Shown one piece after another: positions 1 through 8,130 of a stretch of DNA of 18,609 nt. Origin of the DNA: JBFHES01 sp041584015 (GTDB lineage: Bacteria; Bacteroidota; Bacteroidia; Bacteroidales; M50B96); contig JBFHES010000062.1 in NCBI GenBank assembly GCA_041584015.1, forward strand, positions 1 to 18,609. The letters run 5' to 3'. The notes under the pieces were generated by a model, which saw only the letters and a program-made list of their open reading frames with translations, was not told the origin of the DNA and ran no database searches. The translations under genes and the position numbers were made by a program. Position 1 is the first letter of the stretch, and the number at the start of each line of letters is the position of its first letter.

Positions 1-1922
1 ATGGCATTTGGAACAGCTACTTTGAAAACGGAAATAAGCGAGACGAGTTGCTCTATGATAGCTCTGGACATACCATTTTAAAAAGATATTATGAAAGTGG
101 TGATTTAAAATTTGAGGCGGTTTCTGATAGCATAAACAATAAAACCAACTGGATAGATTATTACGAGAATGGCAGCAAAAAACAGAAGAAAGTAAAAAGC
201 ATGGACGAGAATCAACATCTCTTTACAATTGACTTCTTTGACAATGATTCAATTCGCTCCATCATTAAACCTGATCTAAAACAGGAAGGACGAAAAGACT
301 TACTCAGTTTTCATAGCAATGGTGAGTTATACGAAAAAAGAATAGAGCAAGATCGTAAACAAATAGGCTCGACATTAAGATTTCATAAAAATGGAGAGCT
401 TGCGGAGCTTCGATCATTCAGAGATGGAAACAGAGATGGCACCTGGAAGTATTTCAGTTTATCCGGAGCTCTGGACTCCTGCAAACAATTTGAAAACGGC
501 CTTGAAATATCCAACGAGGAGAATTCATCTTGTCCATGCGAGGCAAGCTTGTTGCCACTATCTTCAAAATACAAATTCTATAATGGAGCGGAAGACTATA
601 TCAGTCTTGAACAACTAAACACAGATCTTGATCGATTTGAGATCAATTCACTAACTCATACTTTTATAGACGGAAATCTGAGAAATACTTTTAATCTTAT
701 CAATCTATTCAGTCAGAAAGCCGAAGTAAAAGGTAGCAATTTACAGATGATATTTAATCCTTGCAGAAAGGGAGAAAACACTTCCACTTATGAATTTAAT
801 ATAAGTACAGATGATCCTTTACGACGCAGAACAGGTATCACCAAAGATGAATACAACTATTCTGACAGCTCCATTTTTAGTGCAATGGTAACTGCCTTTG
901 AGGTTGGAAACGATTTTTCATTTCTATTCCTTGCTGCCAATTCCTTATATGATAATCCGCATGTTGTCCTTAATTTTTTAAAGTACCATTATAAGATAAA
1001 CACCACCATTGCAGATATCAAGCTGCACAATGCCTTTCAAGCAACAATAATCGAAAGCGTTAATCCCTACCAAAATTACAAATACAGGAAAGTAGTAAGC
1101 GATGTATTTAAACACCTTATTGAACCTCTCATTAAAGATACTAACCGGGACGAGCTATATGCACATTTTTTTGAATTCAGACCGGAATACACTGAAGAGA
1201 AACCTCGCTACAATAATGGTAAAATAATATCCTACAACTTCTCAAGAGTAAATTACAGCATCACCTATAAGGAATTTAAACAAATGTTGAATCCTCATTG
1301 GTTTGTTGAGATGCGATTAAAAAATCTTGCGATTAATTTTCCAACTGACATTATTAGAAAGGCCAATTATTTGAATGATAAAACAGCAGAAACAGTGCAA
1401 TTGAGAACTCCGGTGAATTGGGTAAAGTTTTACAAAAATCATTTTGAAGTTCTTGAATACGAATCGCGAGGAGCTGCGTGTTTGCCGGAGTTCGAGATTG
1501 GCAAAACCAGAATATATATACAACATAAAGATGCGAAACTAATTGTGAATCCACAGGAAATATCAGCACAGATTTCTTCTTACCCAAATCTTGCTCATGC
1601 AGAAATAACATACCAATCCGAGCGATGGGGTAAAATGGACCATCCGATTAATGATGCATTTATTGGGATGTACATCGAGGCTTTCGAATATCGAATTTCA
1701 ATGGGCAATAAAATGCAAACACTAAATGGGCAACATCTCATTGCTGATGGTAATTACCTCTATGCAACTTTTACAATACCAGGATCCTCATCAGCAATCA
1801 AACCCGAAGCAATTATTATGGATTTAAAGAGCAATGGATTTCAAATGCTTACTGCTTATGATTATTCGAATAAACAAGAAAGACAAAGTATAAAGGTTAA
1901 GTACGCTCCCAGCAGGAGGTGA
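1..1922 (+). CDS. MORN-variant (YwqK-like) repeat protein, 5' end missing
   Basis: The reading frame is open from base 3, before the first possible start (a TTG at 48), so the gene begins left of the window; 639 codons are visible. The first 150 or so residues hold about five degenerate MORN-variant repeats of the form aromatic-x-x-[ND/S]-G-x-x-K/E, for example YFENGNK, YYESGDLK, YYENGSKK and FHKNGELAE. The last of these continues into the classic DGTWKYF. Such repeats are typical of YwqK/MORN_2 proteins in Bacteroidota, often outer-surface or periplasmic; their ligand is usually unknown. The remaining 470 or so residues are soluble-looking, mixed alpha/beta, without membrane segments and without a family I recognise. 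A signal peptide cannot be judged because the start is absent. The stop lies only four bases from the stop of the facing exchanger gene. Function unknown; the repeat assignment is fairly secure. Confidence 0.8.
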   Translation, partial: GIWNSYFENGNKRDELLYDSSGHTILKRYYESGDLKFEAVSDSINNKTNWIDYYENGSKKQKKVKSMDENQHLFTIDFFDNDSIRSIIKPDLKQEGRKDLLSFHSNGELYEKRIEQDRKQIGSTLRFHKNGELAELRSFRDGNRDGTWKYFSLSGALDSCKQFENGLEISNEENSSCPCEASLLPLSSKYKFYNGAEDYISLEQLNTDLDRFEINSLTHTFIDGNLRNTFNLINLFSQKAEVKGSNLQMIFNPCRKGENTSTYEFNISTDDPLRRRTGITKDEYNYSDSSIFSAMVTAFEVGNDFSFLFLAANSLYDNPHVVLNFLKYHYKINTTIADIKLHNAFQATIIESVNPYQNYKYRKVVSDVFKHLIEPLIKDTNRDELYAHFFEFRPEYTEEKPRYNNGKIISYNFSRVNYSITYKEFKQMLNPHWFVEMRLKNLAINFPTDIIRKANYLNDKTAETVQLRTPVNWVKFYKNHFEVLEYESRGAACLPEFEIGKTRIYIQHKDAKLIVNPQEISAQISSYPNLAHAEITYQSERWGKMDHPINDAFIGMYIEAFEYRISMGNKMQTLNGQHLIADGNYLYATFTIPGSSSAIKPEAIIMDLKSNGFQMLTAYDYSNKQERQSIKVKYAPSRR

Positions 1923-1926
1923 TAAC

Positions 1927-2994
1927 TTAAATTACAAATACCCAAACTATGTAGATTATATAAATAAGGAAAAGAGCAACACCCTCGCTGCGCTTTATTA
2001 ATCCGGATGCAACATATTCACTTTTACCAAAGAAGGTAATGGTATTTTTAAATTTATCTATCAATTTGCATTTTGGCTTAAAGGGAATAATCATTAGAAT
2101 CAACAACACAGAAATACACAACATCCAGAAGATATCCAGAAATAGCCCTTCATCGGCTAAATTTATATCTGTTACAACGGCTGTTAGTCCGAGGATTCCA
2201 AAAACGTTAAAAATATTGGAGCCGATAATGTTTCCAATTGATATATCCATCTCCTTGCGGATGGCTGCAACTAACGAAGTAGCTAGCTCTGGTAAACTTG
2301 TTCCAACAGCAATTACGGTAACAGCAATTATTCGCTCACTAACTCCAAGATCGCGAGCAATAGACGAAGCACCTTCAACTAAGAAACGTGCGCCAAACAC
2401 CAAGCCGAAACTCGCCACTATTACAACTATAAATGCTAGAAGCAATGGCAGTTCCGCATCTTTTGCATATAAGTTTTTAATGTCTTTTAAATTAAACCAA
2501 AACCGATTGATAGCTATCACTTCGTCATCGTTACTTACGCCTGTCTTCTTAATCCTATTTATACGAATAGAAAATAATATATAGCCAACAAGAAGCATCA
2601 CCAAAATAATTCCTTCCAGCCTGCTAAGAACCGACCCAGTATAAAGGAAAAAAGCCAGCAATAGTCCTGAACACATCATGATTAACCAATCCCACTTTAT
2701 TGTCAACTTTTTAAGCGGAATAGGCATAATAATCGCCGTGAGCCCAAGCACCAGCGCCATATTAGAAATATTCGAACCAATAACATTTCCCAGCGACATG
2801 TCTGGCATTCCCTTAAGCGCGGCATCCAGGCTAACAATCAGCTCTGGCGCAGATGTACCCAACGATACAACCGTAGCACCAATAACCAACGTTGAGAGTT
2901 TAAAAAATCTCGCTATGGCCACCGATCCTCTTACAAGTTCGTTTCCGCTTAAGGTTAGTAAGAGTATACCTACTATTAAATATATTATGTCCAC
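1927..2994 (-). CDS. K+-dependent or independent Na+/Ca2+ exchanger, YrbG family
   Basis: This inner-membrane cation/Ca2+ antiporter (CaCA superfamily) probably expels Ca2+ in exchange for Na+. Both inverted alpha repeats are intact. Alpha-1 has GTSAPE at residues 46-51 and GNVIGSNISN at 69-78. Alpha-2 has GTSLPE at 231-236 and GNIIGSNIFN at 254-263. The acidic residues E51 and E236 are the expected ion ligands. About ten membrane helices are evident, with a charged cytoplasmic loop near 144-180. At 355 residues it is slightly longer than E. coli YrbG, mostly from the loop and C-terminus. The only reasonable start is GTG; an in-frame stop lies about 30 bases upstream and no ATG intervenes. 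It is the last gene of a tight minus-strand cluster, about 50 bases after tatA. The exact co-ion cannot be told from sequence. Confidence 0.93.
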   Translation of the reverse strand: MDIIYLIVGILLLTLSGNELVRGSVAIARFFKLSTLVIGATVVSLGTSAPELIVSLDAALKGMPDMSLGNVIGSNISNMALVLGLTAIIMPIPLKKLTIKWDWLIMMCSGLLLAFFLYTGSVLSRLEGIILVMLLVGYILFSIRINRIKKTGVSNDDEVIAINRFWFNLKDIKNLYAKDAELPLLLAFIVVIVASFGLVFGARFLVEGASSIARDLGVSERIIAVTVIAVGTSLPELATSLVAAIRKEMDISIGNIIGSNIFNVFGILGLTAVVTDINLADEGLFLDIFWMLCISVLLILMIIPFKPKCKLIDKFKNTITFFGKSEYVASGLIKRSEGVALFLIYIIYIVWVFVI

Positions 2995-3043
2995 TAAGTA
3001 TTTTTTTGTGTAAAGATGTGTATACGATCAGGCCGATGAAAAA

Positions 3044-3352
3044 TTAAATCTTTTTAATCTTATCGATATTCTTTTTAATGTCGGTTACTCCTTTTGCGAG
3101 CTCAGATTTATTCAGGTTTTCTTTAATTTCTGAAGTGGTTTCCTGAATTTGGTGTTTCACTTTTTTTATATCGTTACCAATATCTGATTGCTGCTCAAAT
3201 TCGCGCTTAATATCACCTGTCGCTTTTTTAAACTCATTCATGCCTTTGCCCAATCCTTTAACAATTTCAGGCAAGCGCTTGGTTCCAAACAGCACAATCA
3301 CTATTAGGATAATTACAATTATTTCCTGACCACTAATAAATAACAGATTCAT
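3044..3352 (-). CDS. tatA: Twin-arginine translocase subunit TatA/TatE
   Basis: This small membrane protein forms the oligomeric pore of the Tat pathway, which exports folded proteins across the inner membrane. The order is typical: a short N-terminus, one membrane helix (about residues 9-22), the FG hinge at 22-23, an amphipathic helix with KRLPEIVKGLGKG, then a long, highly charged, probably coiled C-terminal tail rich in Lys and Glu to residue 102. I place the start at the ATG at 3352, preceded by GGAAG at suitable spacing, rather than at an upstream in-frame TTG at 3364. No tatC is visible in the window. The gene sits between a glycosyltransferase (about 30 bases) and the Na+/Ca2+ exchanger (about 50 bases), presumably in one transcript. 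TatA and TatE cannot be separated here. Confidence 0.93.
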   Translation of the reverse strand: MNLLFISGQEIIVIILIVIVLFGTKRLPEIVKGLGKGMNEFKKATGDIKREFEQQSDIGNDIKKVKHQIQETTSEIKENLNKSELAKGVTDIKKNIDKIKKI

Positions 3353-3384
3353 TGTTACTTCCAATTTAGGTGTGTAAACAACAG

Positions 3385-4293
3385 CTACTCCATCTTGTTT
3401 GACTCAAGATACGCGAAGTAAGCTAATTTATATAAATTAAAAAGATAGATACTTCTGAATCTTCCACAGATATTCTTTTCCCAGGCTTTATTATACCTCT
3501 TGTACAGGCGTATGAGAAAGCGCTCTTTGAAAGTTCCTTTAATGGCTGCATATCTTCTCAACAAACTCACCTCCGCTATAAAATCGTCCTGATTCTCTTG
3601 CTTATGTAGGATGCTTCTGAGATTCTCAATACCGTCTCTCTTTTTTCTAAGAAACTCATTCCCATCTTCCAATCCAATATGCACTAATGGATTGTCGATA
3701 TGTATGAGCTTTATTTTTGCCTTTTTAAGATTGTAGCCAAATAGCGTGTCTTCATGCCCATAGGTTTTAATATCTTCATCAAAGCGTATTTTACCAAAAA
3801 TAGATTTCGATATCATAAAGTTACTCGTCATAAACGAACGATAGGGAAAGGCGGTGCGCTCTTGTGCTCTTATGGTTTCTACCTTGTTGCCATATTTCCA
3901 GCGTAAATGCTTTTGTTTATCCGGAGGTGGTACCATGGAATAGATACGTCCACCATACACCACCAATTCGCCATTGGCTTCAACAATGTAGTTCTGCAAG
4001 AAATCATTATACATTACTTCAGAATCGCCATCCATAAAGAGCAAATAAGGATACTTGGCAATTTCGGCCATTCGGTTCCGAATTTCAGCACGACCAATAT
4101 TTGCTGGCAGCTCGAAATAATGCACCGATTTAAGTTCGTCGAGCTCCCTGTTCAATTGCCGATATACTCCGTCAGATGCATCATCCAAAAGAATAATTTC
4201 ATAGGGAACATTCAGTGCCATACCCTGAATATCCAGATTCTTTACAAGAATGCGAACATCAAAATTATAAATGGGTATTAGTATAGATAACAT
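3385..4293 (-). CDS. Family 2 glycosyltransferase
   Basis: This is a GT-A fold enzyme that should transfer a sugar from a nucleotide donor to an unidentified acceptor. The N-terminus MLSILIPIYN is the standard GT2 opening strand. LLDDAS (36-40) binds the nucleotide, and MDGD with D88 and D90 forms the metal-binding DxD motif. The segment GHEDTLFGYNL (about 179-189) matches the G-x-E-D motif that carries the catalytic base in many GT2 and galactosyltransferase-type enzymes, followed by HIDN and LVHIGLED. The C-terminal 80 residues are basic and aromatic with no clear membrane helix, so the protein is probably cytoplasmic or peripheral to the membrane. AAGGAT precedes the ATG. It follows the YciO-type gene by 15 bases. 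No polysaccharide cluster surrounds it, so it may be a solitary modifying enzyme. The donor and acceptor are unknown. Confidence 0.9.
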   Translation of the reverse strand: MLSILIPIYNFDVRILVKNLDIQGMALNVPYEIILLDDASDGVYRQLNRELDELKSVHYFELPANIGRAEIRNRMAEIAKYPYLLFMDGDSEVMYNDFLQNYIVEANGELVVYGGRIYSMVPPPDKQKHLRWKYGNKVETIRAQERTAFPYRSFMTSNFMISKSIFGKIRFDEDIKTYGHEDTLFGYNLKKAKIKLIHIDNPLVHIGLEDGNEFLRKKRDGIENLRSILHKQENQDDFIAEVSLLRRYAAIKGTFKERFLIRLYKRYNKAWEKNICGRFRSIYLFNLYKLAYFAYLESNKME

Positions 4294-4308
4294 AATCCTT
4301 GATACAAA

Positions 4309-4920
4309 TTATTCCAGCTCCTTCTCGCCCTCTCTCAAAATCTCAATGTCGCCACTGGTACAATCAACAATAGTTGAAGCAGTAACATTGCCATAGCCTC
4401 CATCGATAACAATATCAACCTGATCGCCATATCTTTCGTAAATAAGCTCTGGATCGGTAATGTATTCTATTTCCATGTTCTCCTCAAACACCGATGTTGA
4501 TAGAATTGGATTACCTAGTGTATTTACAATTTCTCTAATGATACTGTTATCAGGAACCCTTATACCAACGGTTTTACGCTTCGACTTTAACAACTTCGGA
4601 ACGTTTGTATTGGCTGGCAAAATAAAAGTAAACGGACCTGGCAAATTGCGTTTCATCAATTTAAAAATGTCATTTTTCACCGGTAAGGTAAAATCAGACA
4701 AATGACTTAAATCGCTGCAGATAAAAGAGAAATTAGCTTTTTGCGCATTTATCCCTTTAATCCGGGCTACTCTTTCGATAGCCTTTTGATTGGTAATATC
4801 GCAGCCAATACCATAAAGAGTATCGGTTGGATAAATGATAACACCACCCTTACGAAGCACATCTACAATCTGTAAAATATAGCGTTCGTTAGGATTATCA
4901 GGATGAATGCGCAGTAGCAT
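4309..4920 (-). CDS. YciO-type Sua5/YrdC family protein (threonylcarbamoyl-AMP synthase-like)
   Basis: The protein is a single YrdC domain of 203 residues, the length of E. coli YciO, which it resembles from the start (IHPDNPNER, RKGGVIIYPTDTLYGIGCDI). YrdC/Sua5 enzymes make threonylcarbamoyl-AMP from threonine, bicarbonate and ATP for the t6A modification of tRNA. Visible features are the YPTDT nucleotide-loop motif at 30-34, GPFTFILPA near 95-103, KRKTVGIRVP near 114-123, LSTS at 140-143 and a C-terminal ILREGE. After RIKG the sequence runs INAQKANFSFIC, as in YciO, and does not show the KxR-type motif of canonical TsaC, so whether it makes t6A is uncertain. It starts three bases after the transaldolase stop, which implies translational coupling. 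The family call is firm; the activity is less so. Confidence 0.88.
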   Translation of the reverse strand: MLLRIHPDNPNERYILQIVDVLRKGGVIIYPTDTLYGIGCDITNQKAIERVARIKGINAQKANFSFICSDLSHLSDFTLPVKNDIFKLMKRNLPGPFTFILPANTNVPKLLKSKRKTVGIRVPDNSIIREIVNTLGNPILSTSVFEENMEIEYITDPELIYERYGDQVDIVIDGGYGNVTASTIVDCTSGDIEILREGEKELE

Positions 4921-4923
4921 AAT

Positions 4924-5580
4924 TTATTTTTTAGCGTTACTATGGTCTTTCAGAAATTGAGCAAGTCCACTATCAGTTAAGGGATGATTTAATAATCCAA
5001 GAATTGGCTTCAACGGACAAGTTGCTACATCGGCGCCAGCTTCAACACACTGTATAATATGCTGAGTTGATCTGATGGAAGCTGCAAGTACTTTTGTTTC
5101 GAATTCGTAATAATTGAACATATCAACAATTTTGTCAATAAGATCAACACCATCGGATGAGATATCATCTAAACGACCAATGAATGGAGAAACATACGTT
5201 GCTCCAGCCTTAGCTGCAAGTAAAGCCTGTCCCACTGAAAAAATAAGTGTGCAATTTGTACGAATACCTTTCGAAGAGAAGTATTTGATTGCTTTAATAC
5301 CTTCCTTAATTACGGGTACTTTAACAACAATCTGAGGATGCAAAGCTGCAAGAATCTCACCTTCGCGAACCATACCTTCATAGTCAGTTGCTATTACTTC
5401 AGCACTAACATCACCATCAACAATCTCGCAAATAGCTTTGTAATGATTAATTACATTTTCATCACCGGTAATTCCTTCTTTCGCCATAAGCGAAGGATTG
5501 GTTGTTACACCGTCAATAATTCCAAGATCCTGAGCTTCTTTAATCTGCTCTAAGTTTGCTGTATCAATAAAAAACTTCAT
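4924..5580 (-). CDS. tal: Transaldolase, small (TalC/Fsa) subfamily
   Basis: This TIM-barrel enzyme transfers a dihydroxyacetone unit between sugar phosphates in the non-oxidative pentose phosphate pathway, in the cytoplasm. It has 218 residues, as expected for the decameric short transaldolases. MKFFIDTANL and GVTTNPSLMAKEG form the first strands, and K87 in VVKVPV is the Schiff-base lysine. TNCTLIFSVGQALLAAKAGA and SPFIGRLDD follow. Two positions separate true transaldolases from fructose-6-phosphate aldolase. Here they are Glu61 (SAEV), where FsaA has Gln59, and Phe133 (SPF), where FsaA has Tyr131. Both point to transaldolase. The gene is the first of the five-gene minus-strand cluster and has a plausible promoter directly upstream. 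Confidence 0.93.
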   Translation of the reverse strand: MKFFIDTANLEQIKEAQDLGIIDGVTTNPSLMAKEGITGDENVINHYKAICEIVDGDVSAEVIATDYEGMVREGEILAALHPQIVVKVPVIKEGIKAIKYFSSKGIRTNCTLIFSVGQALLAAKAGATYVSPFIGRLDDISSDGVDLIDKIVDMFNYYEFETKVLAASIRSTQHIIQCVEAGADVATCPLKPILGLLNHPLTDSGLAQFLKDHSNAKK

Positions 5581-5604
5581 TTCAATATAAATTTATTCTT
5601 CGCG

Positions 5605-5642
5605 CAAAAGTAACAAATTTAGGCGAACCTATTAAATGACAA
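5605..5642 (-). promoter_or_regulatory. Putative promoter for the transaldolase-to-exchanger cluster
   Basis: Reading the minus strand, TAAATTTG (5614-5621) matches the Bacteroidota -7 consensus TAnnTTTG exactly. A TTG at 5640-5642 lies 18 bases upstream of it, at about the right distance for the -33 element. A second perfect -7 match, TACTTTTG (5605-5612), follows immediately, so transcription may start at two closely spaced sites 15 to 30 bases before the transaldolase ATG. Consensus and spacing are known for the phylum; use here is inferred. Confidence 0.45.
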
Positions 5643-5805
5643 GGACACTGCTTGTCAACATTTTATGCACACGCATTTAAAGCCATAAAACGAAATGAAC
5701 AGCAATTAGTTAAAAGATCAAACAATGAGCAATAATTTATCTAGAGCCAAGAAATTGAAGCTACTGAAACAGCCATCATAAAATCACTTTTCGATTTGTA
5801 CAATT

Positions 5806-7035
5806 TTAATCGACAAGCATAAGTTTTTGCGACCCGATCTCGCCGTTAGCAAACTGCACTAACACTAAGTATATACCTGCTGCCAATCCTGATGTTTGTA
5901 CGCCGAGTGCATCTGCATGAACCTGACTAAATTCAGAACGAAACTCTTGTCCCTGTAGGTTCTGCATTTTCACACTCACTACGTTGGCAGCATTGCTTGT
6001 TTGAATTGTAAAATTAGATGTAGCGGGATTCGGATATATGCCAAATCTATGCGGCTCCTCAAACTCAACCCGCTGAATTTGATTTTCCTTGAATTGAGCG
6101 GTCCATATTGGCCCGGCCAACTGTACCGTATCGAAAGTCAGATTCATAGTAGGATTGTGTAAATACAAATAACCAGAACTATATTCACTTACAAACAAAT
6201 TATTGCTCACTGCGTCATATGCTTTCACTCGTGGGAACTCCACCTGATAAGGTTGCAGATATAAGCTATCGTCGGTAAAACTATAATAAGTTGGAAACTG
6301 ACCAAGGTACATGTCATCGCCGGCAATAACCGGATGGTCGTATACACCGGAAAACTCCTGATGGTAAACCGTGGCCGTATCAAAGGTATTTTTGTTCAAA
6401 CTGGTAACAGAGTAGCGCTCTGCTCCTGTTGCATAAACAAGAACTATATACAATTCCTCAGCACCTTCAACTATAAAACTATTCATGCCTCCAAATGGGA
6501 ATGGCTGCGGAGTTTCTACAGTTGCAATGGTATCCATTAGCTCTAAATCGATTATTTGCACCTGATAGGTTTGAAGTAAAAATAGTTTAGTTCCAACAAT
6601 TAACATATCGGTCACAGGTTCGTGAATAAAGGTAGTATCAAAAGCTGTTAAATTCTCAAATGCCGACTGTGGTTTATAAATTCGAATGTACGGATTTTGA
6701 TAGGAGCTTACCGCTACAGTACTATCATCGCAGGTCACTCCGCTCATATATAATTCGGTTCCCAGTGTTACATATGATGCAGAAGGAATGTAATAAGCAA
6801 GTAAATCCTGAGCACCATAATACAGCGCCGAATCATTTGCACAAAAGGAGTTAATGATTCCAGAATCGACATATTGATATTGCATGTCGGGATAATTAAC
6901 TCCACCTATATAACTAACCTGAGAAAAGCCTTCATTTCCATGATGCATCCAGAGCATACCAATTGGTGATTGCTGAGAATAAGCCGTAAAAAGAAGCAGC
7001 GAAAGGCCGAAGACGAAAAGTACTTTTATTTTCAT
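5806..7035 (-). CDS. Secreted protein with beta-propeller-like body and T9SS type A sorting domain
   Basis: The product should be exported by Sec and then moved across the outer membrane by the type IX secretion system. The start is taken at the ATG at 7035, where a Sec signal peptide begins (KIK, then a Leu/Phe-rich core, cleavage near AYSQQ at about 20-21); a longer frame from 7086 would add 17 residues and spoil this. Residues about 22-325 show repeated strand patterns with alternating tyrosine, threonine and aspartate (for example LYYGAQDLLAYY, ELYMSGV, NLFVSEYSSGYLYL), suggesting a YncE-like or similar beta-propeller. I do not recognise a named family. The last 80 residues (330-409) are a type A sorting domain: FGIYPNPAT, VKMQNLQGQ, LAAGIYLV and a terminal QKLMLVD. 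No T9SS machinery gene lies nearby. The gene stands alone and its role is unknown. Confidence 0.87.
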   Translation of the reverse strand: MKIKVLFVFGLSLLLFTAYSQQSPIGMLWMHHGNEGFSQVSYIGGVNYPDMQYQYVDSGIINSFCANDSALYYGAQDLLAYYIPSASYVTLGTELYMSGVTCDDSTVAVSSYQNPYIRIYKPQSAFENLTAFDTTFIHEPVTDMLIVGTKLFLLQTYQVQIIDLELMDTIATVETPQPFPFGGMNSFIVEGAEELYIVLVYATGAERYSVTSLNKNTFDTATVYHQEFSGVYDHPVIAGDDMYLGQFPTYYSFTDDSLYLQPYQVEFPRVKAYDAVSNNLFVSEYSSGYLYLHNPTMNLTFDTVQLAGPIWTAQFKENQIQRVEFEEPHRFGIYPNPATSNFTIQTSNAANVVSVKMQNLQGQEFRSEFSQVHADALGVQTSGLAAGIYLVLVQFANGEIGSQKLMLVD

Positions 7036-7237
7036 GACAAGTATTTTTATGTACGCTTTATAAATTGGGTTATAATTGCATTGCAATTTACAACATTAAA
7101 AACCGTAATTCAATATTGACTTGAGATAAAACATTCATCAAGAATATAGCGAAACAGCTGGCAGCTTTTGCATTTAATTCTCCTTTCAGAAGAATTAACA
7201 AGTTCTTCAACATGTAATGGCAATAATATTTTGAGAC

Positions 7238-7260
7238 TGTGAAAAACTTTCACATTTTTA
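7238..7260. promoter_or_regulatory. Inverted repeat followed by T-run between divergent genes
   Basis: Bases 7238-7244 (TGTGAAA) and 7248-7254 (TTTCACA) are perfect inverted repeats around a three-base loop, and 7255-7259 is TTTTT on the plus strand. The site is about 25 bases before the ATG of the conserved membrane protein gene at 7285. It could be an operator for the divergent pair, a leader hairpin or an attenuator. No gene ends upstream on this strand, so a simple terminator is less likely. Confidence 0.35.
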
Positions 7261-7284
7261 AAGCACCTAAGCAAAATTTTAAAT

Positions 7285-8103
7285 ATGGCAAACAACAAAA
7301 GGATATGGATATTCTGGCTATTAGCCATTGTACTCACAATAGCTTCGGCCGTTTATCAAAGAACCACCGGACCTAATCATCCAAAATACATTAATACCGA
7401 ACTCGATGGCACAGAATACAGATTGAAATGTATACGAAGTTCAACACTCGATGAGGTTTGTATCATTAAATTTGAGATACCAAACGAAGCTGTGTCGGGC
7501 AGCATTTATTACAAACGCTATCCAACAAACGAAGACTACACAGCTGTTCCACTTGAAAGAAACGGTGATGAGCTTAGCGCTATTTTACCTGATCAGCCTA
7601 GTGCCGGCAAACTTGCCTATTATCTTCAGTTTGACGCGAATGGAAGCTCACTTGTTTACTCCAAGGAAGAACCGATTATTATTCGATTCAATGATGCTGT
7701 GCCGGATTATGTATTAATTCCGCATATCTTCCTCATGTTTCTTACCATGCTATTTTCCAATCTGATGATTCTCTTAATAATTGCCAAGAGAACACAGTAT
7801 CGAAAATATATTTTCCTTACCTTCATAACCTTTACGCTAGGAGGAATGGTGCTAGGACCAATTGTTCAGAAATATGCTTTTGGTGAATTCTGGACAGGAT
7901 TCCCAAATGGCATGGATCTTACAGACAACAAAACATTAATTGCATGGATTTTCTTCCTTGTAGCAGTAATAGCAAATCTTAAAAAGAAGCGGCCGGTATA
8001 TGCCATTATTGCCGCAGTGATTTTGTTTGCAATATATTTAATACCACACAGCATGTTTGGCTCTGAATTAGACCCAACTACGGGCGAAATCATCCAGGCA
8101 TAA
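7285..8103 (+). CDS. Conserved membrane protein of unknown function, five helices
   Basis: One N-terminal helix (about 8-25) is followed by a probably periplasmic beta-rich domain (about 26-138, with GPNHPKY, YRLKCIRS, LPDQPSAGKLAYYL and EPIIIRFND). Four helices follow near 142-166, 173-192, 217-232 and 237-254. The loop between the third and fourth helices carries a strongly patterned motif, GPIVQKYAFG then WTGFPNG then DLTDNKT (191-217), and the end carries YLIPHSMFGSELD (251-263). I recall both motifs from uncharacterised membrane proteins in several phyla, so this is a conserved family without a named function. The invariant-looking His147 (IPH) and His255 (IPHS), placed at membrane edges, could bind metal or haem, but nothing proves this. 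The gene leads a plus-strand cluster; the dehydrogenase-family gene follows after 27 bases. Confidence 0.85.
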   Translation: MANNKRIWIFWLLAIVLTIASAVYQRTTGPNHPKYINTELDGTEYRLKCIRSSTLDEVCIIKFEIPNEAVSGSIYYKRYPTNEDYTAVPLERNGDELSAILPDQPSAGKLAYYLQFDANGSSLVYSKEEPIIIRFNDAVPDYVLIPHIFLMFLTMLFSNLMILLIIAKRTQYRKYIFLTFITFTLGGMVLGPIVQKYAFGEFWTGFPNGMDLTDNKTLIAWIFFLVAVIANLKKKRPVYAIIAAVILFAIYLIPHSMFGSELDPTTGEIIQA

Positions 8104-8130
8104 TATTGATCATCTCAAGAATAAACGACT

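Noticed and set aside
1..81. ATG at base 1 as the start of a gene
   Set aside because: That frame ends at a TAA after 26 codons; the real frame is the third, which is open to the window edge and carries the MORN-type repeat.
2039..3013. Two plus-strand open frames opposite the Na+/Ca2+ exchanger
   Set aside because: They are antisense shadows of a gene with intact family motifs; their composition is that of a reversed hydrophobic protein.
5725..5781. Small plus-strand frame of 18 codons (MSNNLSRAKKLK...) in the 5581-5805 gap
   Set aside because: Too short to support, no ribosome site or neighbour on that strand; probably chance. Apart from the tal promoter I see nothing else in this gap.
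7036..7086. Extension of the T9SS cargo gene by 17 residues
   Set aside because: It would bury the Sec signal peptide behind an unrelated stretch; the internal ATG at 7035 fits signal-peptide rules.
7110..7337. Minus-strand open frame of 75 codons in the gap between the T9SS gene and the membrane protein gene
   Set aside because: It overlaps the start of the well-supported gene at 7285, has no recognisable motif, and its hydrophobic stretch mirrors the signal region of the opposite strand.
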